Below are positions 1 to 8,530 of a DNA stretch of 43,981 nt, one piece after another. The position numbers and the translations under genes were made by a program. Each line of letters opens with the position of its first letter. Position 1 is the stretch's first letter. Below the pieces are notes generated by a model that did no database searches, was not told the origin of the DNA, and saw nothing but the letters and a program-made list of their open reading frames with translations. The DNA is from JAPLDP01 sp964628285 (GTDB lineage Bacteria; Bacteroidota; Bacteroidia; Bacteroidales; JAGONC01). Where the stretch lies: assembly GCA_964628285.1 (NCBI GenBank), contig CAZVNP010000024.1:1-43981 (forward strand), given 5' to 3'.

Positions 1-1248
1 ACCTGTGTTGATATCGACCTGACAAAAATCAACAACCTGAAAAAGCGAATCATACCGATATATGAGCCCGGGCTGGAGGAACTGGTCCGGACCAATCTTG
101 AAAAAGACCGTCTGCATTTTACGACTAACCTTGCCGCCACCATTGAAGGCAGGGACATTGTTTTCATTGCCGTGGGCACTCCTCCCGATGAAGACGGCAG
201 CGCCGATCTGAAATATGTCCTGGAGGTGGCACGGGCCATAGGCCAGCACATGAACGGTTATCTCCTCATTGTAACCAAAAGCACCGTTCCGGTGGGTACA
301 TCGAAGAAAATTAAAGCTGTTATCGAAGATACACTGATAAAACGTGGTCTGAGTATTCCTTTTGATGTGGCCTCCAATCCCGAGTTTCTGAAAGAAGGCA
401 ATGCCGTTGAAGATTTCATGCGCCCCGACCGCATCGTCGTCGGCACGGATTCAAAAAAAGCCGAAGACATCATCCGTAAGCTCTTTAAACCATTCACTTT
501 GAACGGTCATCCGATCATTTTCATGGATGTTGCCTCGGCTGAAATGACAAAATATGCTGCCAATGCCATGCTGGCCACCAAGATCAGTTTCATGAACGAC
601 ATCGCCAACCTGTGTGAGATCATCGGAGCCAACATCAACCTGGTACGCATCGGAATAGGCAGCGACAGCAGGATCGGGAATAAATTCATTTACCCGGGTA
701 TCGGTTACGGTGGTTCCTGTTTCCCAAAAGATGTCAAAGCACTTATCAAGACCGGAAGTGAACATGGTTATTTATTGCGCGTCCTGAAAGCGGTCGAGGA
801 TGTCAATGAAGACCAGAAAGCCATCCTGTTTGACAGGCTTAACAGCTATTATGAAGGTCATCTCCGGGGCAAGGTGATAGCTTTGTGGGGTTTATCCTTC
901 AAGCCCCAGACTAATGACATGCGTGAAGCGCCCTCGTTGGTGCTGATCGACCGGCTGCTTCATGCCGGCTGCCGGGTCAGGGTATATGATCCTGCTGCCA
1001 TGGTGGAATGCCGCAGACGCATCGGCGATGTGGTGGAATATGCTGCCGATCAGTACAGTTCCCTTGATGGTGCCGATGCCCTTCTCCTGGCAACGGAATG
1101 GAAAGAATTTCGCCTGCCTGATGTGGCGGTCATGAAAAAACAGATGCGGCAACCCGTGATCTTCGATGGACGTAACATCTGGGATGCCGATGAGATGAAA
1201 GCCAATGGTTTTGACTATTTCTGCATCGGCATCAATACCCGTAAATAA
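1..1248 (+). CDS. ugd: UDP-glucose 6-dehydrogenase, 5' end cut off by the window
   Basis: This enzyme oxidises UDP-glucose to UDP-glucuronate with NAD+, supplying acidic and pentose sugars for surface polysaccharide. The reading frame is open from base 1 (beginning TCVDIDLTKIN), so the N-terminal Rossmann segment, roughly 30-50 residues by family length, lies outside the window. A GTG at 172 is internal: it encodes the Val of the conserved VGTPPDEDGSADL segment. The catalytic cysteine motif GYGGSCFPKD is present (Cys codon 718-720), followed by the C-terminal UDP-binding domain (FKPQTNDMREAPS). It ends 6 bases before the UDP-glucuronate decarboxylase gene, which uses its product, so the two are almost certainly one operon. 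Family assignment is very secure; only the missing start is uncertain. Confidence 0.95.
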   Translation, partial: TCVDIDLTKINNLKKRIIPIYEPGLEELVRTNLEKDRLHFTTNLAATIEGRDIVFIAVGTPPDEDGSADLKYVLEVARAIGQHMNGYLLIVTKSTVPVGTSKKIKAVIEDTLIKRGLSIPFDVASNPEFLKEGNAVEDFMRPDRIVVGTDSKKAEDIIRKLFKPFTLNGHPIIFMDVASAEMTKYAANAMLATKISFMNDIANLCEIIGANINLVRIGIGSDSRIGNKFIYPGIGYGGSCFPKDVKALIKTGSEHGYLLRVLKAVEDVNEDQKAILFDRLNSYYEGHLRGKVIALWGLSFKPQTNDMREAPSLVLIDRLLHAGCRVRVYDPAAMVECRRRIGDVVEYAADQYSSLDGADALLLATEWKEFRLPDVAVMKKQMRQPVIFDGRNIWDADEMKANGFDYFCIGINTRK

Positions 1249-1254
1249 TATGAC

Positions 1255-2211
1255 ATGGCATATAAAAGGATTCTCATCACCGGTGGCGCCGGCTTTCTCG
1301 GATCACATCTCTGTGAACGGCTGCTGGCTGAAGGCCATGAAGTGATATGCCTGGATAACTATTTCACCGGTTCAAAACAAAACATTGTTCATCTCATTGG
1401 CAATCCCTATTTCGAAATGGTTCGCCATGATGTGACCATGCCTATATATCTTGAGGTGGATGAGATTTACAACCTGGCCTGTCCGGCCTCTCCCATTCAT
1501 TACCAGTACAATCCGATCAAAACTGTCAAGACCTCCGTAATGGGGGCCATCAACATGCTGGGGCTGGCCAAACGAAACCGGGCGACGATCTTGCAGGCTT
1601 CTACCAGCGAAGTTTATGGCGATCCGCAGATACATCCGCAGCATGAATCTTACTGGGGTCACGTCAATCCCATCGGTCCGCGGGCTTGTTATGACGAAGG
1701 AAAAAGAAGTGCAGAGACGTTATTTGTCAACTACCACCGGCAAAACAAGGTGGCGATCAAGATAGCCCGCATATTTAATACGTATGGTCCGCGTATGCAT
1801 CCCAATGACGGCCGTGTGGTATCCAACTTCATCGTGCAGGCCTTAAAAGGAGAGCCCATCACCATTTACGGCGATGGTTCGCAGACCCGCAGCTTCTGCT
1901 ATGTGGACGATATGACCGATGCCCTGGTGAAATTAATGAACACACCACCCACCTTCACCGGCCCGGTGAACATCGGGAATCCAAGGGAATTCACTATCCT
2001 TGAACTGGCCCGTCTTATATTGAAGCAAACGGGCTCCGTCTCGAAGATCATCTTCAAACCCCTGCCCTCTGACGATCCTATGCAGCGACAGCCGGATATT
2101 GCCATGGCCAGAAAAGAGCTTGCCTGGGAACCATCAATACAACTGGAAGAAGGAATCGGTAAGACCATTGAATACTTTAAAGGATTATTGGCCTCAACTA
2201 AAGATCCCTGA
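1255..2211 (+). CDS. uxs: UDP-glucuronate decarboxylase (UDP-xylose synthase), SDR family
   Basis: A 318-residue extended short-chain dehydrogenase that converts UDP-glucuronate to UDP-xylose using bound NAD+. The nucleotide-binding motif GGAGFLGSHL is at residues 10-19, the TSEVYGDP segment at about 117-124, and the catalytic pair Tyr146/Lys150 lies in CYDEGKRSAE. NTYGPRMHPNDGRV is typical of this decarboxylase and separates it from UDP-glucose 4-epimerases and dTDP-glucose dehydratases. The ATG at 1255 follows the upstream stop by 6 bases. Together with the preceding dehydrogenase it forms a two-step route from UDP-glucose to UDP-xylose. Confidence 0.93.
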   Translation: MAYKRILITGGAGFLGSHLCERLLAEGHEVICLDNYFTGSKQNIVHLIGNPYFEMVRHDVTMPIYLEVDEIYNLACPASPIHYQYNPIKTVKTSVMGAINMLGLAKRNRATILQASTSEVYGDPQIHPQHESYWGHVNPIGPRACYDEGKRSAETLFVNYHRQNKVAIKIARIFNTYGPRMHPNDGRVVSNFIVQALKGEPITIYGDGSQTRSFCYVDDMTDALVKLMNTPPTFTGPVNIGNPREFTILELARLILKQTGSVSKIIFKPLPSDDPMQRQPDIAMARKELAWEPSIQLEEGIGKTIEYFKGLLASTKDP

Positions 2212-2239
2212 GCTGTATCGCAGAATGCAGGAAGTAAAA

Positions 2240-2271
2240 TATGTCACTTTGCAGCTTTGCAGCTTGACATA
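2240..2271. repeat. Inverted repeat enclosing a duplicated CTTTGCAG word
   Basis: TATGTCA (2240-2246) and TGACATA (2265-2271) are perfect inverted arms; between them CTTTGCAG occurs twice in tandem (2247-2262). It sits in the gap between the decarboxylase gene and the RmlD-like gene. It resembles the other short-period intergenic words in the window. It could form a hairpin, but there is no T-run after it, so I do not call it a terminator. Confidence 0.5.
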
Positions 2272-2287
2272 TCATAAAAAACAGAAC

Positions 2288-3157
2288 GTGAATATATTAG
2301 TAACCGGAGCGAACGGACAATTGGGAAGTGAAATAGGACGGCTGGCCGGGGATTATAAGGATCATGCCTTTCGTTTTACTGATATTGAGGATCTTGATAT
2401 CACGGATTATCATTTGCTTGCAACCTATTTCTCTGCCAACCGTTTTGATTGCATCATCAATTGTGCGGCTTACACCGCTGTGGATAAGGCTGAAGAGGAG
2501 AGGGACCTCGCTATGCTGGTGAATGCCACTGCTGCCGGTTACCTGGCAGAATTTGCAAAAAAAATGTCGGCACTCTTCATTCACATTTCAACGGATTATG
2601 TCTTTGACGGTAAAAAAAACAGGCCTTATAACGAAAAGGATAATCCCAAGCCACTCTCCTACTATGGTTTAACAAAGTTACGCGGCGAGGAGACGGTCAT
2701 CAGAACTGCCGGACGGGGGATGCTTTTCCGTACTTCCTGGTTGTATTCGTCGTATGGTAAAAATTTTGTCAGAACAATTCTTGACCACGGTATGAGGGGT
2801 GACAGCCTTAAAGTCATTGATGATCAAACCGGGACTCCCACTTACGCCCGTGACCTGGCAGCCGTAGTCCTGCAATGCATCGACAGATATGATAAAAAAC
2901 ACATGACCATTTATCATTATTCCAATGAAGGCCTGGCCAGCTGGTACGATTTTGCCATGGCTGCCCTGAAAATTGCAGGCATATCCTGTGAGATCATCCC
3001 GGTCAGCACAGCCGCCTACGGATCTAAGACCAAACGACCGTATTACAGTGTCCTGGATAAGGAAAAGATCAAGCACGACTTCGGAATTTCCATACCCTAC
3101 TGGAGGGACAGCCTTGAAACATGCATAAAAGAGATACTTGGTAATAAAATGTCATGA
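2288..3157 (+). CDS. rfbD: dTDP-4-dehydrorhamnose reductase (RmlD family)
   Basis: An NAD(P)H-dependent SDR that reduces dTDP-4-dehydro-L-rhamnose in the last step of dTDP-L-rhamnose synthesis. I start it at the GTG at 2288, giving a 289-residue protein that opens with the nucleotide-binding strand NILVTGANGQLG. The frame is open further upstream (ATG at 2225 and 2099), but that extension overlaps the previous gene, runs through the TGCAGCTT repeat and does not look like protein. CINCAAYTAVDKAEE, STDYVFDG (101-108) and Tyr126/Lys130 (YYGLTK) are standard family motifs. rmlA, rmlB and rmlC are not in the window, so the exact dTDP-sugar substrate is inferred from family only. Confidence 0.88.
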   Translation: MNILVTGANGQLGSEIGRLAGDYKDHAFRFTDIEDLDITDYHLLATYFSANRFDCIINCAAYTAVDKAEEERDLAMLVNATAAGYLAEFAKKMSALFIHISTDYVFDGKKNRPYNEKDNPKPLSYYGLTKLRGEETVIRTAGRGMLFRTSWLYSSYGKNFVRTILDHGMRGDSLKVIDDQTGTPTYARDLAAVVLQCIDRYDKKHMTIYHYSNEGLASWYDFAMAALKIAGISCEIIPVSTAAYGSKTKRPYYSVLDKEKIKHDFGISIPYWRDSLETCIKEILGNKMS

Positions 3158-3172
3158 TAATAAAAAATATCA

Positions 3173-3201
3173 TTGTCAGCGGAAATCTCTTCGTTAATTT
3201 G
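3173..3201 (+). promoter_or_regulatory. Candidate Bacteroidota housekeeping promoter for the phosphohexomutase gene
   Basis: TTG at 3173-3175 is followed after 18 bases by TTAATTTG (3194-3201), one mismatch from the Bacteroidota -7 consensus TAnnTTTG. It lies about 40 bases upstream of the ATG at 3243, in a gap after the nucleotide-sugar genes. Pattern match only. Confidence 0.35.
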
Positions 3202-3242
3202 TTTCATTACTAAACCATGTAACTGTTAAACACATCTGTTTT

Positions 3243-4991
3243 ATGAAGCCACCTTCTGTTGATCCGGCCATTCTGGCGAAAGCCGGAACATGGTTGGAAG
3301 GGAATTATGATGAAGAAACCAAAGCCAGAGTGCGGTATTTGCTGGAAAACGATCTCAATGAGCTGGTGGATGCGTTTTACCGGGACCTCGAATTCGGCAC
3401 GGGAGGATTAAGGGGGGTCATGGGTGTTGGAACCAACCGGATGAATATTTACACCGTCGGCATGGCGACACAGGGGCTGGCCAACTACCTGCGGATGACT
3501 TTTGGCGAGGATACCGGGCTTAAGGCGTCCATCGCTTACGACAGCCGCAACAATAACACCCTTTTTGCCGATATCACGGCCAGCGTTTTATCAGCTAACG
3601 GTATCAGGGTTTTTCTTTTCGACCGGTTGCGTCCAACACCGGAGCTTTCCTTCGCCGTCAGATACCTCGGATGCCACACCGGTGTGGTCATCACAGCCTC
3701 CCATAATCCGAAAGAATACAACGGTTACAAAGTTTACTGGAACGATGGAGGCCAACTCGTACATCCCCATGACACCAACATCATCAGGGAGGTGTTGAAG
3801 ATCAAATCACCGGCAGAGGTTAAATTCGGTGGCCGGAAAGAATTAATCACCATCATCGGAGAGGATATTGATGAGGCATATATTAAAGAAATCAAATCCC
3901 TTTCACTGGCGCCGGACCTCATATCAAAGTACCATGACCTGAAGATCGTTTACACACCGTTGCACGGAACAGGAGTCAGGCTGGTACCCGCGGCTTTACA
4001 GGCTGTTGGTTTTGATCACACCATTCATATTCCTGAGCAGGATGTGACAAGCGGTGATTTCCCCACGGTCAGATCACCTAATCCCGAGGAGCCGGCATCC
4101 CTTGCCATGGCTCTTGATATGGCCCGTCGAAGAGACGCCGATATCGTCATGGGGACCGACCCGGACGGTGACAGGGTCGGGGTGGCTGTCAAAAATCACC
4201 GTAATGAATTTATACTTTTAAACGGCAACCAGACAGCCACGATCCTGACCTATTACCTCCTGACACAATGGAAAGAAAAGGGAAAGCTCACAGGCAATGA
4301 ATTCATTGTGAAAACCATTGTCACCTCTGAATTGCTCAGAGAGATAGCTGTGTCATATGGCGTGGATATTTATGATGTCCTGACAGGTTTTAAATACATC
4401 GCTGAGTTGATAAGAAAATTAGAAGGCATAAAAAAATTCATCGGCGGTGGTGAAGAAAGCTATGGCTACCTTACGGGTGACTTTGTACGTGACAAAGATG
4501 CGGTCAGTGCCTGTTGCATGATTGCTGAGACAGCCGCCTGGGCGGCTGCACGACACATGTCACTGTTCGATCTGCTGATAGAAATTTATATGAGATATGG
4601 CTTTTACAGGGAAAAACTGATCTCAGTGGTTAAAAAGGGCCGATCGGGTACCGAAGCGATCAACCGCATGATGGACCAATACCGGAGCGATCCCTTTAAA
4701 GCAATAAATGAAATAAAGGTTATCAGGATCAAGGATTTTTTGACGGGAAAAGAGAGGGATGTGATTAAGGGCACCGAAAGCGCAATACAATTACCCGAAT
4801 CCAATGTCATCCAGTTTTTCCTTGAGGACGGCAGCAAGATCACCGTCCGGCCGTCGGGTACCGAACCAAAGATAAAATTCTATTTCGGCGCCAAAGGATT
4901 GCTCCGGGATAAAAAAGACTTTGAGAAAGTGGAAGCATCGCTCGATGAGAAAATAGAAGGATTTGTCCGGGCCATAAACCTGCGGATATAA
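3243..4991 (+). CDS. Phosphoglucomutase/phosphomannomutase (alpha-D-phosphohexomutase)
   Basis: A 582-residue cytoplasmic enzyme that interconverts hexose 1- and 6-phosphates through a phosphoserine. The phosphoserine loop TASHNPKEYNGYK places the active serine at 153. The metal loop DPDGDR is at 306-311, the sugar-binding loop GGGEESYGYL follows in domain 3, and the phosphate-binding loop RPSGTEPKIKFY starts at 536. The length and the ASHNPKEYNGYKVYW form match the long bacterial phosphoglucomutases of the PgcA type rather than the roughly 450-residue ManB/GlmM group. It fits the preceding genes, since glucose 1-phosphate feeds both UDP-glucose and dTDP-sugars. Glucose versus mannose preference cannot be read from the sequence. 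Confidence 0.92.
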   Translation: MKPPSVDPAILAKAGTWLEGNYDEETKARVRYLLENDLNELVDAFYRDLEFGTGGLRGVMGVGTNRMNIYTVGMATQGLANYLRMTFGEDTGLKASIAYDSRNNNTLFADITASVLSANGIRVFLFDRLRPTPELSFAVRYLGCHTGVVITASHNPKEYNGYKVYWNDGGQLVHPHDTNIIREVLKIKSPAEVKFGGRKELITIIGEDIDEAYIKEIKSLSLAPDLISKYHDLKIVYTPLHGTGVRLVPAALQAVGFDHTIHIPEQDVTSGDFPTVRSPNPEEPASLAMALDMARRRDADIVMGTDPDGDRVGVAVKNHRNEFILLNGNQTATILTYYLLTQWKEKGKLTGNEFIVKTIVTSELLREIAVSYGVDIYDVLTGFKYIAELIRKLEGIKKFIGGGEESYGYLTGDFVRDKDAVSACCMIAETAAWAAARHMSLFDLLIEIYMRYGFYREKLISVVKKGRSGTEAINRMMDQYRSDPFKAINEIKVIRIKDFLTGKERDVIKGTESAIQLPESNVIQFFLEDGSKITVRPSGTEPKIKFYFGAKGLLRDKKDFEKVEASLDEKIEGFVRAINLRI

Positions 4992-5021
4992 GATTAACGA
5001 TTAACGATATTTGATTTAAGA
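4991..5021. repeat. Degenerate GATTAAC tandem word
   Basis: Just after the phosphohexomutase stop, GATTAACGATTAACGAT is a tandem 7-mer followed by related TTGATTTAAGATTA. A similar TGATTAACGATAT stretch recurs at 6714-6730. Non-coding, AT-rich, function unknown. Confidence 0.55.
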
Positions 5022-5062
5022 TTATTGGGTGTGGGAAGAGGGGAAATAATAAATCACAAATA

Positions 5063-5094
5063 AACTCGCAGCTCATAGCTCGCAGCTCGCAGCT
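5063..5094. repeat. Degenerate CTCGCAG/CTCATAG tandem word
   Basis: The stretch directly before the DUF5063 gene reads as four imperfect copies of an 8-mer of the form AGCTCGC (CTCGCAG, CTCATAG, CTCGCAG, CTCGCAG). It is one of several short-period words confined to gaps in this window. Confidence 0.6.
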
Positions 5095-5106
5095 GAAACC
5101 TGCAAC

Positions 5107-5667
5107 ATGGAACCTTCAGCCTCTAACGATACCGACATCCTCCAGGGAAAGAACGTCCTGGAGATGCTCACCGTGGCCAACGAATATTGTCTCTTTCTGG
5201 AGAAATGTGAGGATTACAACCGTGGAGACATCATGAGTTATCTTCAGAAAATCTGTCCGCTGCTCTATCTCAAGGGAACGCTTTTACCCTTGGTGACCGT
5301 CAATCACCCTGAGGCCAATGAACGGTTTGTCACGGAAGAGCAATGGGGATCGATCTATCAGACACTTGTCAGTAAATTCGGAAAGCAGGATCAATATATC
5401 ATGGTTGACTCCCCGGATCAATCTGATCCCGAAATCAGGAAAGCCAGCATGGCTGATAATTTTGCCGATGTCTATCAGGATCTCAAGGACTTCGTTATGC
5501 TGTACCAAAAAAACACCCTCTCTGCGCGTGAGAATGCAGTAAATGAATGCCGCAGGCTCTTTGAGACCCACTGGGGTTTCAGGCTGGTGAATGCACACCG
5601 GCATCTGCATTACCTCATGTTTTCCGGGCCTGCAGAAGACCGGGATATTCCCGTTGACTATTATTAG
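5107..5667 (+). CDS. DUF5063 domain protein
   Basis: A 186-residue soluble, acidic, mostly helical protein of the DUF5063 type found widely in Bacteroidota, with no known function. Recognisable stretches are the N-terminal ANEYCLFLEKCEDYNRGDIM helix pair, the LQKICPLLYLKGTLLP segment, and the C-terminal HWGFRLVNAHRHLHYL, which is rich in His and aromatic residues. No signal peptide or membrane segment. It converges on the TPR lipoprotein gene, the two stops overlapping by 4 bases. The family call is from memory of the motif pattern and is fairly secure; function is unknown. Confidence 0.75.
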   Translation: MEPSASNDTDILQGKNVLEMLTVANEYCLFLEKCEDYNRGDIMSYLQKICPLLYLKGTLLPLVTVNHPEANERFVTEEQWGSIYQTLVSKFGKQDQYIMVDSPDQSDPEIRKASMADNFADVYQDLKDFVMLYQKNTLSARENAVNECRRLFETHWGFRLVNAHRHLHYLMFSGPAEDRDIPVDYY

Positions 5668-6683
5668 TGCCCGCTGTTTATGGCATTTTTATCCAAGCGG
5701 TTCAATCCTTCGATAGCCTTTGGATAATTGGTTTTTATATCAAGGGCTTTGTGATAATCATTGCGGGCAGCCGTCAGGTCACCAAGGATCTCATAACATA
5801 AACCCCGGTTATAGAAAGCCTCCACGTAACGGGGATCATATCCGATAGCCCGCGTAAAATATGTGATGGCGGCAGGGTAATTACCGGTGTGTACCAGGTT
5901 GATATAACCCAGGTTATAGTATGCTTTCACATTGGTTGAGTCGAGCCCGAGAATATCAGCATAGGTCATGGCGGCTTCATCAAAACGGTCATTATGCTGG
6001 TATGCCAGGGCCAGATCATAAAGGATGTCGGTGTCATCAGGCCTGAGGTCACGTGCATTTTTAAAATAACTGACCGCCAGGGGATCGTGCTTTTGAGAAT
6101 AAATGGTTCCGAGTACCCTGTATGCGTCAACGCCGTTCTGATCGTACTGAACCGATAGCTGAAAATTCCTGATGGCATTGGCCGTATCGCCCTTCTCCAG
6201 CCAGGCATAACCATCGATAAAATAAGCACGGGCATTGCTTTTATCAAGCGTCAGCACCTTGTGAACATACTGGTGGCACAATGAATAATCTTTAATAATC
6301 AGATACAGGCGTGCCAGTTTGAGGTATATATCGGGATTAAGCGGATCGTTGTCACTGGCTTTATCGAGTGTTTCACGCGCATCATCCACTTTGGCCATCT
6401 GAAGGTAGATATCGCTGACTGTTATCAGGTATTCCGATTTGGAAGGATCAAGCGACAGGGCTTTATTAATATCGTGCAACGACAAATTCAACTGGTCCCT
6501 CGACAGATAATAACGGGCCCGCCGGCAGTACCCGTCACCGTTGAGTGAATCGGAGGCGATCTGCCGGTTCAGGAGGGTGAGGGAATCTTCGGGAAGGGAT
6601 TCCTGTCCGCGACCGGATGGTGATTGGCGGTGGCAAGCCATCAGAAACAAACAGGATAGAAGCAAGATAATGTATGTTCTCAT
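5664..6683 (-). CDS. TPR-repeat lipoprotein
   Basis: About 339 residues if started at the ATG at 6683, which gives a compact signal peptide MRTYIILLLSCLFLMAC with a lipobox cysteine at 17; an ATG at 6695 is an alternative. The rest is a run of about eight 34-residue tetratricopeptide repeats, seen as recurring patterns such as AYYNLGYINL, AFYNRGLCYEIL and DILYDLALAYQH with Ala/Gly at the packing positions. TPR lipoproteins act as scaffolds at the membrane, often in envelope assembly, but no partner can be named here. It converges on the DUF5063 gene and lies downstream of recA on the same strand, with a repeat-bearing gap of about 110 bases between them. Confidence 0.85.
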   Translation of the reverse strand: MRTYIILLLSCLFLMACHRQSPSGRGQESLPEDSLTLLNRQIASDSLNGDGYCRRARYYLSRDQLNLSLHDINKALSLDPSKSEYLITVSDIYLQMAKVDDARETLDKASDNDPLNPDIYLKLARLYLIIKDYSLCHQYVHKVLTLDKSNARAYFIDGYAWLEKGDTANAIRNFQLSVQYDQNGVDAYRVLGTIYSQKHDPLAVSYFKNARDLRPDDTDILYDLALAYQHNDRFDEAAMTYADILGLDSTNVKAYYNLGYINLVHTGNYPAAITYFTRAIGYDPRYVEAFYNRGLCYEILGDLTAARNDYHKALDIKTNYPKAIEGLNRLDKNAINSGH

Positions 6684-6709
6684 TGTGTCATGCATATAAA
6701 TATCAGGGG

Positions 6710-6741
6710 ATATCTGATTAACGATATATGATATCAGATAT
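6710..6741. repeat. Inverted repeat with GATTAAC word between the TPR and recA genes
   Basis: ATATCTGA (6710-6717) and TCAGATAT (6734-6741) are perfect arms around a 16-base loop containing the TTAACGAT word also seen at 4991-5021. On the minus strand it lies between the recA stop and the TPR gene. There is no clean T-run, so a terminator role is possible but not supported. Confidence 0.45.
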
Positions 6742-6795
6742 TAGATTGGGTTGGGAAAAATCTTACCTTATGATTTAATCCGGAAGCTGAGAATA

Positions 6796-7824
6796 TCAGT
6801 CGGCTGAGGTGACCGGTTTTGTTTTCATCAGGGCCTCGTAAGCTTTCTTTTCCAGTTCGTCGGCCAGCTCTGGATTATCGGCCAGGAGTTTCTTGACCAT
6901 ATCACGTCCCTGTCCCAGTTTGGTTTCACCATAGCCGAACCAGGAACCGCTTTTTTTGATGATCTCATTGTCGACACAAATATCGAGTATCTCACCCGTT
7001 CTGGAAATGCCCTCGCCATAAATGATATCGAATTCAGCCACCCGGAAAGGGGGTGCGAGCTTATTTTTCACGACTTTGACGCGTGCCCTGTTACCCACGA
7101 TGTTCTCACCGTCTTTTATCTGGTTGATTCGACGGATATCAAGACGTACGGAAGAATAGAATTTCAGGGCATGGCCGCCGGTGGTGGTTTCGGGGTTGCC
7201 AAACATGATGCCTATCTTTTCGCGCATCTGGTTAATAAAGATACAGCTTGTATTGGTCTTGGAGATGGTCGCTGTCAGTTTTCTCAGAGCTTGTGACATG
7301 AGGCGTGCCTGCAGGCCCATTTTTGAGTCACCCATTTCGCCTTCAATCTCACTCTTGGGGGTGAGGGCTGCGACCGAATCAATGACGATGATATCAATGG
7401 CGCCACTACGGATCAGGTTATCGGTGATTTCCAGTGCCTGTTCGCCGTTGTCGGGCTGCGAGACGAGCAGGTTTTCGATGTCGACACCCAGTTTCCTGGC
7501 ATAGAAGCGGTCGAAAGCATGCTCCGCATCGATGAAGGCGGCAATGCCACCCGCTTTCTGGGCTTCAGCAATGCAATGAATGGCCAGGGTTGTTTTTCCT
7601 GAAGCCTCAGGGCCAAATATCTCTATGACCCGTCCACGGGGTATGCCGCCTATGCCCAGGGCCGCATTGAGGGCCAGCGAACCCGTCGAAATGGTAGCCA
7701 CGTCAACAAGGGGCGAATCACCCAGCTTCATGATGGTGCCTTTGCCATATTCTTTCTCCATTTTCTCGATCACCAACTGCAAAGCTTTCTGCTTCTGCTT
7801 GTTTTCGTTGTTTTCATTGGTCAT
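6796..7824 (-). CDS. recA: Recombinase RecA
   Basis: A 342-residue DNA strand-exchange ATPase for homologous recombination and repair. The start at 7824 (MTNENNENKQKQ) gives the usual RecA length; an upstream ATG at 7866 would add 14 residues unlike the family. Walker A GPEASGKT is at 71-78, the catalytic Glu in FIDAEHA at 101, Walker B IIVIDSVAAL at about 145-154, DNA-binding loop L1 around EGEMGDS, and loop L2 beginning at FINQMREKIGIMFGNPETTTGG. The C-terminus is short and only mildly acidic. A TAATTTTG -7-like box lies on the minus strand at 7947-7940 without a clear -33 element. No LexA-type box was recognised upstream. Confidence 0.98.
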   Translation of the reverse strand: MTNENNENKQKQKALQLVIEKMEKEYGKGTIMKLGDSPLVDVATISTGSLALNAALGIGGIPRGRVIEIFGPEASGKTTLAIHCIAEAQKAGGIAAFIDAEHAFDRFYARKLGVDIENLLVSQPDNGEQALEITDNLIRSGAIDIIVIDSVAALTPKSEIEGEMGDSKMGLQARLMSQALRKLTATISKTNTSCIFINQMREKIGIMFGNPETTTGGHALKFYSSVRLDIRRINQIKDGENIVGNRARVKVVKNKLAPPFRVAEFDIIYGEGISRTGEILDICVDNEIIKKSGSWFGYGETKLGQGRDMVKKLLADNPELADELEKKAYEALMKTKPVTSAD

Positions 7825-8015
7825 ATCACAATAATATTTAGAGGTTTCACTCCCATAACCCACCACACCTGCCTGGGGTTTGACATGTTTTTTAACTGTT
7901 AATCGGAAAAAAGGTAAAATGTGACCCCGCGTCTGAATACAAAATTAATGATTAATTATTTCAGCACGTCAGGCACTGAAAATAAAAAAAGAAGAAAACA
8001 GGGAAGGGTGTCTTA

Positions 8016-8480
8016 TCAGACCTCCAATGCATTCAGGATCTGCCTGGTATGATCATCGGTCTGAACTTTGGTGAATATCTTGTTGATAGTTCCCTCTTCA
8101 GAAATGACAAATGTCGTGCGCAGGGTGCCGTAACTTTCACGTCCGACCATCTTTTTCAAACCCCACACGCCGTATGCATGGAGAATTTTTTTCTCCGGGT
8201 CAGGAATAAGTGAGAACGGCAGATGATATTTTTCCGCAAAGCTTTCATGTGACTTCATATCATCAGCGCTCACACCAATGATATGATATCCTTTATTCAT
8301 CAATTCACTGTAGTTATCACGAAGATTGCATGCTTCCTCGGTGCATCCGGAAGTGAAGTCCTTGGGATAAAAATAAAGAATGACCTTTTTACCTTTCAGG
8401 GCTGATAACGTGATCCTGTTACCGTTCTGATCCATGCCGGTAAAATCCGGTGCCTGCTGTCCTTCTTTCAGATGAGTCAT
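8016..8480 (-). CDS. bcp: Thiol peroxidase, Bcp/PrxQ family peroxiredoxin
   Basis: A 154-residue cytoplasmic peroxiredoxin that reduces hydrogen peroxide and organic hydroperoxides with reductant from thioredoxin. The peroxidatic cysteine is Cys46 in YPKDFTSGCTEEAC, with the resolving cysteine five residues later (Cys51), the standard atypical 2-Cys PrxQ arrangement. The C-terminal VGRESYGTLRTTFVI segment holds the conserved active-site Arg. Full length for the family. It sits downstream of nth on the same strand with a 50-base gap, and may be cotranscribed. Confidence 0.95.
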   Translation of the reverse strand: MTHLKEGQQAPDFTGMDQNGNRITLSALKGKKVILYFYPKDFTSGCTEEACNLRDNYSELMNKGYHIIGVSADDMKSHESFAEKYHLPFSLIPDPEKKILHAYGVWGLKKMVGRESYGTLRTTFVISEEGTINKIFTKVQTDDHTRQILNALEV

Positions 8481-8530
8481 GGTTATGAAGTTTAACGGTT
8501 AATTAATTCATGTCCGAATAAGAAACAGTC

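Noticed and set aside
2099..2287. N-terminal extension of the RmlD protein upstream of the GTG at 2288
   Set aside because: It overlaps the previous gene by over 100 bases and includes the TGCAGCTT repeat; the family begins at NILVTGANGQLG.
7825..8015. LexA-type SOS box before recA
   Set aside because: No palindrome of known LexA type is visible; only a TAATTTTG -7-like box was found.
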